Part shown: one piece after another, positions 54,995-64,000 of the stretch
How positions within the stretch are numbered: the first letter of the stretch is position 1
How the letters are laid out: the number at the start of each line of letters is the position of its first letter
Source of the DNA: Perilla frutescens
Lineage: Eukaryota > Streptophyta > Magnoliopsida > Lamiales > Lamiaceae
Assembly (NCBI GenBank): GCA_026008535.1
Contig: BRKX01000006.1
Location: 40,598,664 to 40,662,663 of the forward strand
Reading direction: 5' to 3'
DNA length: 64,000 nt
Made by a program: the position numbers and the translations under genes
The notes under the pieces: generated by a model
Told to the model about the DNA's origin: nothing
What the model saw: only the letters and a program-made list of their open reading frames with translations
The model's database searches: none

Positions 54995-57232
54995 TCAAGC
55001 CGCTTCAAGGCCACCCTCCTTCGACTCATTTCCATTGCCACCTGTTTCCGTCTCCTCCTCCTCCTCCTCCTCGATATGAAGATTTGACATAGCATTGCTC
55101 AAAGCATCACTTTCTTCTGCAATTTTTGGTGGGACTTGATTCTTTTTGCTGTTTATTTCCATCTGCAGCGCATCAAATTCTTCTTCCATATCGTCATCAT
55201 CTATCTCGCCATATGCTGTAGTTGCTTCTGCAAAATTACAATCACGCACGTTACACAACTAGAGATAAAAGAAACTTCGATCTCTTCCCCTGCTGCTAAC
55301 CAAGGCACTGAATGCAGTTTGAGATTTTGCAAAGCATTGAGTGCCAGAGAAAACAATGAACAAAACACAAAAATTCTAATTACCAAAGAATGGTTGCTGA
55401 GATCTATCTAATTATTATGGGATGAGGGAGGAGTGAGATGTGGACAAATACCACTAACGTAATTTGTAATAGTATGGTGGTAAAGGTTTATCAATGATGG
55501 ACGCTGAACAACACACATGATCTTCTGCGAGACAGTTGTGCCCCCGGCATTTTTTAAATTTCCTCCACGAATAATTGACTTGGCTGAATTTAGTACAACA
55601 AGCCCACCAACACAACAGAAATCTGACAATGAATGCTTACCTAAAGCATTATCAAGTCGTTTCAGAGCATCGATGTTCTCATCAAGTTCCTCCAGGCACA
55701 GCTCAACTTCTTCAATGCTAATTTGGTTTTCCTGCATAGCGCGTTTGCTGCTCTGTAAGGCCTCCACCACCTGCATGAGTAAAACTAATGAAATCAAGCA
55801 CCAATTTTGTGTGTTTAAGGATTAAATACCTGGCCAGGCCATACTCAAACAGGGTTCAGTAACTATAGACCATATTAAGCATGGATACAAAGAGTATGTA
55901 TGTCACGTTCAACAAGCAAAAGATGATACGATTAGCATGTAAAACCAACCTTTTTAGAGGACTCGGCATCCGTGATAGCCTGGAGAACTCTTTCCACCTG
56001 GTCCAATAGTGCCGAGCATCTTTCTCTACTTTGAGATGCCAGCTTCAGTTCTTTGGCATATCTCAGGGCAACTTTCTTGTTTCCATCTTTAAGAGAAGCT
56101 AAAGCTGAATTCCTGCTTCTGTACAGAGTCAAATTCAACAATGTGATTAAACATAAAGGCAAAAGAAGTGATTAGCCACTGCTTGTGAGAGTTTTACTTA
56201 TGATAACGCTGGTCAATCAAATGAAGCTGCTTCTCAAGCTTGTCGGCAGTCCAAGTTAAGTGTAGCGTAGTGTAATCCGATGTTGAGGCAGTAGAAGCAG
56301 CTCCAGGAGCAAGACACACCTTCACTCCCTGTTTCAGAAAGAAAGAGAAAACGAGAGACACTTAAACATGCTTGGTAATACAACAGAGGTGCTCGCAAGC
56401 TATTCAAAGTTCGGCTCCAATAAACATTAGGCTGGGGTCGGTTCGTTTACAGCCCTATCAATCATTATACAGAATGTATTCGATTCGATTGAATGGAAGC
56501 ACGTACCTCTATAGGATGAGGATGAGGAGGTTTGTTGATGAGGAGGCGTGTTGCCCTTCCCCGTGCTGACAAGTAATCCAAAATGGCAAGAGCTTCTTCT
56601 GCCTTAGAAGAAGATCCCACACAACAAATACCCTCAAACTTTTCCATGGTCACAACACAGCTACTATTCCAGTGATTTTGCGACAATCTCTCCACTACTT
56701 CTAGGGTTCGCTCCTAAACAGAACAAAACTTGAAATTCAGAGAAAACATGATAAAATTGCAAAGCAGAGGGAGGTGGTAGGTGGCAGCTACCTCCAAGAG
56801 CGGTGCGAGAATGTAGTAGTCGCCAGTGAGAGACAGAGGGCGGTCGTCAGCCGCCAGAAAATCGAGCGCCCTGCGCAAAAAGTGAGGGAGGCGGGACTGG
56901 GAGTGGGAGGAGGAACTCGTAGTCTGCAAGTCTCCGGCGCGGTGCATTTCAAGGAGGACGCGATCAAGGCACAAAGGGGACAAGCCGTCAGGGCGGCGGC
57001 GGAACCAATGGCCGGTGACGCGGGAAGGGCGGATGACGAAGACGCCGAGATGGCGAGCAGTTTTGATGATTAAATCTCTCCAGAAACAGTAGAGTGCATC
57101 CCAATCCGACCTCTGTCCGCTCAGGGCTTTGAATCTCGCTCGCATCTTGCTTTCGTCGTCCCAGTCTCCAACCTCTTTCCTCACAAACGCCGCCACCGCC
57201 GCCGCCTCCTCCTCCTCCTCCACCACCTCCAT
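54995..57232 (-). CDS. CHMP7-like Snf7/ESCRT-III family protein
   Basis: Six exons with consistent phase (56792-57232, 56507-56713, 56198-56328, 55950-56118, 55641-55770, 54995-55227) give about 436 residues. The N-terminal half has the CHMP7-type winged-helix region (SDWDALYCFWRDLI, RPDGLSPLCLDRVLLEM). The C-terminal half is an Snf7 domain of long helices: LDQRYH-type helix 1, SRNSALASLKDGNKKVALRYAKELK, then EALQSSKRAMQEN and IDDDDMEEEFDALQMEI, ending in a Glu-rich tail. In animals and yeast CHMP7 seeds ESCRT-III polymers for nuclear envelope sealing; the plant role is inferred from this. A poly-Glu run after the start is encoded by a short trinucleotide repeat (57205-57226). No lesion seen. 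Confidence 0.9.
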
Positions 57233-58623
57233 ATTTGCTATATTGTATTTGTATATGTAAGTAGCGGTTGGTTGGTTGGTTTATTAACAATCTTTCTACA
57301 ATTCTAACTCCCTTTCTAAAACAAGCTATCAATTACTATTAAATCCCCTAAAAAAAGAGTTTATTGGTAACTTCAACTTTTCTCCAATTTTAAATTATTT
57401 TTATAATAATTTCATAAATATAATACCTGCGTGCACAAGTTCAAAATAATATTTTCGATCAATTTCTGACAAGTTCGAAAATTGTTTTTGAATAAACCAT
57501 GAGAGCTCAAAAGTATTTTTTGAAAATGTTTAGTGAGTTCGGAAAATATTTTTTGAGTCTTTATTACACACTTTAAACTATATTTTTCAAATTAGAAGCA
57601 ATGAGTGCCATTCTGAAATCAACAAAATTGTTGAAATTATTGGGAAAAAATTATAGCAAATTACTTAAATTGTCCGTGTCTTCTTCATTTGGTACCACAT
57701 TGTTGATTTCTACTCATAATCTCTTAATCTAAATGAACTTTGCAAGTTTTGTAGAGGGAGTAAAGATGGTTTTTTAATGTATAGTGTCGGATGATGAATT
57801 AAGTGATTAGATGGAAAATATCAGAGTCATTTTGGCATATACTTGAAATTTCGACATCGATGTGATATCAAATGCTGAACTGAATAAGGGGCTCTAAACT
57901 TCAAAGTGTGGATTATCTAATCATAGTATCAATTTGTTTGATTAACGAAATGAAGAATCAAAATTGACCTTGGAATTTCACCATCAAATTTGGGACAGAG
58001 TTCCGTCAACTTCCATCTTCCATTAAGTTTAAGAGAAGTAGGAAATCCAAGTTGAATCATTTTTTGAAATTTGAGTCTATTTGAACCTGATAAGAAGTTC
58101 GATGACCTACTTATACCCACCTAGTAGTTCAAGATCCTTAACTATTTTTCCTTATAAAAAAATTAGACGGTGATCGAGTCCATATAATTTGTTTGATCAA
58201 AATCGTTTTTATAGACTAATATTTCAGTTTAGTAAATCGCAATTGACGTGTGAAAATCAAATCACTCAATAAATCGCAAATGACATGCTAAGTCTACACA
58301 AGTTCTTTTTTTTTTTTTTTTATAAAGAATCCTACAACTGCTTATCAAAATTCCAGAAATTGTATTTTGAATGAATCTACATTGTCAGCAGAGAGATACA
58401 ACGAAAAAGAGAGTGTAAATTACATTTGAAAACATTTTAAAAAAAGCCCCCCATAACTATTAACTACCAAAAAAATAAGTCAGTTACTACTATTATATTT
58501 ATTACACATAAATTGATAGGAAAATAAGAAAATAGGCTAAAAAAAAGTGAGTTACTACTACTTACTAGTCTCATATTTATTCAAATTCTTGTAATTGAAT
58601 AGATGATAAGAGAATAAAAGTAA
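57233..58623. other. Intergenic DNA, CHMP7 promoter side
   Basis: About 1.4 kb, AT-rich, between the CHMP7-like start and the COQ8-like stop. It contains a T-run at 58303-58321 and no credible frame (57929-58120, minus, is unsupported). Confidence 0.55.
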
Positions 58624-61600
58624 TTAAAGTGAGGGTGAGGAAATTTGAGCAGTATCATCTCCTTCATCAGCAAAGTGATAATTCTGGTAAACTTGAAGCA
58701 GGAGGTCCCTACAAGGAACAACAGCTTGAAGCTTTATGCAAGCGAGGAAAGCACCCGAAAGCTTACGGTGAAGGCTGTATGCTTCCTCTGGAGGGGCTGT
58801 CTGCCTGTGCCTCAGCATTGTCGCCCCCAGATTCGAAATGCTTTGAGTAATATTCGTCGATCCAAAATCATAGCCTCCGCCTCCGCTCTTGGCAAACGGC
58901 ATCCCCACCACAAAACCTGCCTGCACATGAGCCTCCAACATAACTTCAGACTCCATTCCTGTAAGAAATCCAAGTCTCCTCGACATCTCAATCACCGCCT
59001 CTCTCTCGCTATTTGCACAAGCAACAACCTGATTGCATCAACAACTATCAATTATAACCCAACTCAACTACTGCACACCAAAATAACAGAACAATGCACC
59101 TCACCATCCTTAGATAATCATCTACAAATTTTTTCGGGTAGTCCCTCGCTGCTCCAAAGTCTATAAGGTTGATGGATTTTTTCGTCTCATCATATAAAAA
59201 GTTACTCCAGTTGGGATCAGTCTGTTTTAGATTAAAGCAAAAAAGAAGTATTAAATAGATGGTGGTGTGAGAATTAAGACAAACTGCTGTTGATGGAACT
59301 TTTTCTGTTTTCAAACATAATTTCAGACAATAATCGAAAGTTATAAATGGGCATTGTATAACTTCCATAGATGTTGATGGACTGTTTTGATTATTGGTCA
59401 TTGGAAAAGTGCAAATTTTTATATTAAAAGAAAATGCACACATCATTAGCAATACTGAATAGACCATTTACCCATGTATCTATCATCATATTCAAAAATA
59501 GCAGATTGGAAGCCAATAGAAAGTATACAAGCCCAGTTTGCTCCGCATGGACTGCATCTACTTTGAACCTCCACATATTTAGCCTCCAACATATCTTACT
59601 GTCCAGATGATGAGCTATCCCCCAAAACCAAGAAAGAAGAATGTTATCCACTAAGCTTGACAATATAGCTGACACGCTCTGGGAACTGAGGTACAAGCAT
59701 CTGGCACGCCTCTAACCCGGCCGGCGGTGCCCGCCACGCGGAGGTAGGTATATATGACTAAAAACATTACGACTCAACTATATACTAAGACTAAAATCAT
59801 ATACATGCAGTTATTTGCAATATATATCCATAAGCGTGTTCTCATATTTATTCTTTTAAATAAACTAATGAAAAAACAAATACTTATGAATCAAACTACT
59901 TGTAGAAGGAGGGCAAAAGCAACACCAGATCCCCTATGACATTCTTTGTAGCATCACTTGTGCTAAGGCTTTATTTTTTTAATTTTTAATTTATTATGAT
60001 TTAATTTAATTAAAGTTTTTTATTTAGTGTTCATTCTTGGCCAATTAGGGTTTATTAAAAGAAATAATAAAAATAAAAAAAGACTAGTTATGGCACACAT
60101 AATGTAACACGATAGGGCATGGGAGATCTGATCCGGGTAAAAGCTAGTCAGAAAAATGAGTGTTAAGATAATCAACAACCAATACAATCAATAGCAATAG
60201 TTGCACCACCTATCAGACCGTGAACAAGTGCTTAAGACATACAAAATTTGCAAGCTTTGAAAAAAATCAACCACCAATATACAATCAATAGCAATCGAAA
60301 GGGATTATTTGGCATGAAGTCTACATTCATATCCTCCCAAATTAAGGGACAATAGGTAGAAGTTAAATAAGACCTTACAGGGAACAACTATCATATTCAT
60401 TTTGACAAATTAAGCATTCAGCCACAAATTTTGTCACCCACCACGTCATTCTAAGCAAATTTAACTTCAGCAGCAAGGCGAGATAGGTGCGAGACTCCCC
60501 AAATGCCCTCCCATGTGAGTAAAATGAGACTTTTTAATAAACTTGACAGAACAAAGTGATGATTGGGAAACACAATGTGGCTCTTATAAAAGAGAATGCC
60601 ATCCTGAAGTGTTGTTTCCCACCCCTAAGTTCCTAACAATCTTATGTAACAGGTTATCTTCACATACAACCCACTACAAAACATTATAGTACACCCATTA
60701 TGGCAAGGAAATACCCGCTAGTTCACCACTCAACCAGAGCATGCAAATTTCAGGGTCAAAAGTGGTATATTATGCCAAAACCATAGACGAGTAATTTGGC
60801 AACCTTATTATGCTAAATCGGAGTGGAAATGTGTTGCTGCAACAAGTGTCATAAGATCCACTAATCCAAATGCACAATAAATTGCTGCCCAATGAAAAAA
60901 GGCCACAAATGTTGGAACTACCATAATGAATAGGGATGATAATGGGTAATGAACCCAATGGGCACCTGCAAACTAGGAACTAATCCAAAACACTCATCCA
61001 TTTAATCTCAGCGGTCAAGATTGATGCAACCGCAGCGGATTGAATTCATCCAAGTCAAACTCAAATGTCATTATAAACAACAATCATGACCATACGAATT
61101 GATAGGACAATTACGTAAGGGTGATACGACTCACATCTGAAATAAAGCCCAATGTATGGTTCAAATAAATAATTGACACGTGATAACTTAAGGACGCTCT
61201 TTGTTAATTTCTTAAATATGATAAAATTCTTTACAAATAGAAACCCACTAGTTAAAGGGAAAGGCAGGAAACTAAAAGTTTAGGTTTTCCCACCACTACC
61301 TTATGCAAATTCACACGCCACAACAACTAACATCATATGCATGTATGTATTAGTTTGCGAGAGAGAGATAGAGAGACAGAGAGAGAGAGAGAGAGACAGA
61401 GAGAGAGAGCATGCCTGCATGAAACGGAAGATAAATAACTCCATCAAAGTAAGCTCAAGTAACTTTCTCCCCACATAATTGCGAGTCTCTTGGTCTAGAG
61501 ATGCAACCTTATCAATTGGAATGCCTGCTCAAGTGACACAGTTGCCGTCATAAGTTTTTATACGGTATCAACTATGTATGTAATTATAAGCAGCGTTGAA

Positions 61601-61804
61601 GGAAATGCCTATAATTATAAGAGAGGCAAGAAACCCATTCGCTTGGATGGTGTCTTCTAAATCTAGGACTTATTACAAGGAAGAAGAATTGGAACATAAC
61701 TACATCGTAATTTCCTTATCAACAAGGTCTGAATCTAAAATATGTTTTTACTACAATCATGCGTCTTAAACCAAAAGATAATAATAATAATAATAATAAT
61801 AATA

Positions 61805-61837
<33 letters not shown>

Positions 61838-64000
61838 ATTAAAGAACTGATTAATTTATAAATAAGTATCCAACACAGGATATCTTTCTTTTCTATATAC
61901 AAAAAAAAAAAAGATAAGAACACATACCGGGAACCAATTCTGTAGTTAGAACTCTTCTACTAGATAAATTATCCACCACAAATGGAACATAAAACCCTTC
62001 TGTGTTGGACAGCAAAGTACGAAACCTTTTCTGGTTTTTGGCCTCCAATTCATAGTCACATTCATGAGAAAGTTCTTCTTTGGCAACCTGTGAAGGACAA
62101 GCACAAACTCTAACAATCACACTTCTATGGCATCCGAAATCTGCGGACTTTATGCATAATATGGAAAAATGTCATGGCAAACCACTTTTCTCTAGAAAAG
62201 TAGGATAGTGTTTGACGATGCATAAATTGAAAAGTCTTATGCAAAGTTACACCCACAAAGAAATGATTTCACGACCGCATTTGTCAGCAAAAAGCCAGAT
62301 GCAAGAAATATTGGAATGGGAATTGTTCAGAGCTTCTAGATTATGATTGGTAATTGCTAAGCATACAATTATGGAAGGTAGATTCTGCAGGGTGTATCCA
62401 ACTTTTAAAACTTATATGTGCACAGTTGCTATATTGACAAAAGTTTTGAGCTCGCTAGATTAACAAGTTATTACAATATACTACTACACTGTCCTACGTC
62501 ATCAATGTCTGAGCTTAGTATCTTGATTTTCATCTCCAAAATATGTATTTATTTTCGTTGAAGATTGTTTATGTGTGCTTATTTTTTTTAATTTAGTGGT
62601 GATTCTAACTCCTTTTAAAACAACAAAAAAAAAATTATTGGGAGTTTTAAGGTTTTTTTTTTGTTATAATTTTTAACACAGTATAATTTTTTGATAGGAT
62701 TTATTTTAGTTTCTTTGACCATTGTGACTTGTGGTTTTGAAAATGTCATGTAAATAAATAAACAATTAGTGCACATTCGCTAATAATTTTGATTGCATAT
62801 TTGCTTCCTTTTTTTCATTATTTAGTACATAATCAAATCAAATAAGATAAATTTATCAACTTTAGCGATAAAACTATTACATAATGGTTTTAAATTATGA
62901 AGAATATAAGTGAAAGGCACAAGGTAATTGCATAAAATTATTTATTTTTGAATGAAATAACGTAATTGAGTTAACATAATGACATTATCATAATCAATAT
63001 TAGTTTATAATTTTATTTTTAAATTATGCATAATATTTTTAATGTTAAACTATGTTTAGTTGGACTCGTTGAACAAAACTCTTGGGCCCGTCACTAAAAC
63101 TGGCAGTAGATCCTGATGAGTTATTAACAAGAAATTGAGAAAATCCCCTAAGTAGGCAACCTTTTCTGATAGAAGATGGGAATTTTTTATTAGACAAACT
63201 AGAAAATAACAAAGGGAAGAGTTATCCCCCAAATAGTGATAACATCCTAACTAAAAATACCACTCCAATATCTATGTGAAACAAAAAGAACGGGAAAAAA
63301 AAAAGACTTGAATTCTTTATAATTTGAAACCTATCAAGCAACTCTAAACTTAGTCATACCCCCCACATATCCTCTAACTAGCTGGGCCATGAATTTATTA
63401 TCAAAAGAAACTCATTTGCACCATAAGGCATAATTCAATTTAGTACAAGAGTAGATTCCCAACGACTTAAGCAAGTACTTTAGAAAATCCAATTAAAGCT
63501 TCTCAGTTCTACAAGCATAATCGAGCTAAATAGAAAAAGAAAGAATTGTCAAAACCATTAAGCAGAGCAAGAAAAGCTCTAACACAAAAGGCAAACGAGA
63601 AGGATTGTTGAAGGTTAAACAACAGGCTTGCACCATCTATGACAGGGTCATCATAAATTTTGAGCATCACAAGTCATTACATAATCATATGTTGCATGAA
63701 AACATGAAACTCAGGTGAAAAAGGTCCATGTTTGCTTTCAATGGGATACATTGAATCTTATCATGATATACCTTGGAAATCTTTATAAAGCCAATCACAA
63801 AGGGAAAGTGACAGATAATTCAGTAATTCGGAAACTATACCTTCATTGCATTGTCAATGTACATTTTTTCTGGTATTAAATTTGTATAAGTTAGTAGCCG
63901 TTTGACATTCTCGATGTCGCTTTCAATGCTATCTGCAACTCCAGGATACTGAATTTTCATTGCGACCTCCACACCATCCTTTGTGACTGCCCGGTGGACC
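58624..64000 (-). CDS. COQ8/ABC1-type atypical kinase, mitochondrial (3' part)
   Basis: Five exons lie in the window: 63841-64000 (open to the right), 61928-62087, 61415-61524, 59105-59221 and 58624-59028, ending in a stop. They encode VAMKIQYPGVA with the nucleotide-binding Lys, ELSHECDYELEAKNQKRF with the ExD motif typical of the UbiB family, IPIDKVASLDQETRNYVG, the catalytic-loop equivalent QTDPNWSNFLYD, and the metal-binding LIDFGAARDYPK, then a C-terminal helical region. COQ8/ADCK3 proteins are atypical ATPases/kinases required for ubiquinone synthesis in the mitochondrial inner membrane. The N-terminal presequence and KxGQ motif lie beyond 64000. Intron 61414-59222 starts with GC instead of GT. 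Intron 63840-62088 is about 1.75 kb. Confidence 0.92.
59222..61414 (-). other. 2.2 kb GC-AG intron of the COQ8-like gene
   Basis: The intron lies between the exons ending FRFMQ and starting TDPNW. It contains no recognisable transposon; a short GC-rich patch (59715-59745) and a (GA)n run (about 61358-61409) at its 5' end are the only notable elements. The open frame at 59424-59696 (minus) shows no COQ8-like sequence and is treated as intronic. Confidence 0.6.
61358..61409. repeat. (GA)n microsatellite
   Basis: An imperfect GA repeat interrupted by ATA and ACA triplets, immediately inside the 5' end of the GC-AG intron (minus strand CT-rich). Confidence 0.9.
61779..61837. repeat. (ATA)n/(TAT)n palindromic microsatellite
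   Basis: About nine ATA-type units are followed directly by about ten of the inverse TAT-type units, forming a long perfect palindrome of roughly 55-60 bases in the intron between COQ8-like exons. Confidence 0.92.
62088..63840 (-). other. 1.75 kb AT-rich intron of the COQ8-like gene
   Basis: GT-AG borders (donor GTATAG at 63840, acceptor CAG at 62088-62090 on the minus strand). No transposon, frame or RNA gene was recognised. Confidence 0.6.

Noticed and set aside
56774..57073. Plus-strand frame opposite CHMP7 exon 1
   Set aside because: It is a shadow of the high-GC minus-strand coding exon.
59424..59696. Open frame in the COQ8-like intron
   Set aside because: It does not match the expected COQ8 sequence, which is already complete across the exon junction.

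Overview
The window is nuclear DNA from a flowering plant, most likely a dicot (the species cannot be read from it). The genes are spliced with GT-AG introns, intergenic DNA is AT-rich, and the gene set is plant-specific: a chloroplast protoporphyrinogen oxidase, a PPR protein, a SAUR, a PIF-type bHLH and the meiotic axis protein ASY3. More than half of the 64 kb is transposon-derived.

Layout. 1-9787: 3' part of a decayed Athila-like Ty3/gypsy retrotransposon (pol remnant, ATHILA ORF1-like remnant, 3' LTR), with a 2.0 kb hAT-like element nested inside (2301-4334). 9948-10665: PIF/Harbinger-type MITE with TTA duplications. 13186-14128: two-exon GH19 chitinase (+). 14434-18519: eight-exon chloroplast protoporphyrinogen oxidase (-). 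19042-24700: a SAUR gene split by a 5.2 kb Reina-like chromovirus with intact CAGAC target duplications. 24701-31019: repeat-rich DNA with a small hAT MITE. 31020-42650: a decayed FAR1/MULE transposase (+) facing a decayed ULP1-like protease gene (-), the latter interrupted by a solo LTR (37797-39188); this pairing resembles ULP-carrying MULEs. 42964-43989: a Mutator-type MITE and a foldback repeat. 44494-50264: ASY3 (+). 50597-51124: another hAT-type element. 51530-52471: small atypical bHLH (+). 52660-54783: PPR protein (-). 54995-57232: CHMP7-like Snf7/ESCRT-III protein (-). 58624 to beyond 64000: COQ8/ABC1-type atypical kinase (-), 5' end outside the window.

Functional view. The six intact genes are unrelated housekeeping or regulatory genes: chlorophyll/heme synthesis, ubiquinone synthesis, membrane remodelling, organelle RNA metabolism, meiotic axis and transcription. 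They do not form a pathway cluster. The most informative features are the insertion history (five mobile insertions with clear target-site duplications, plus the PIF/Harbinger MITE and the solo LTR), the SAUR gene disruption, the FAR1-ULP1 pair, and an internal duplication in ASY3. Exon borders were inferred by eye from reading frame, splice consensus and recalled family similarity; no search or alignment program was run.
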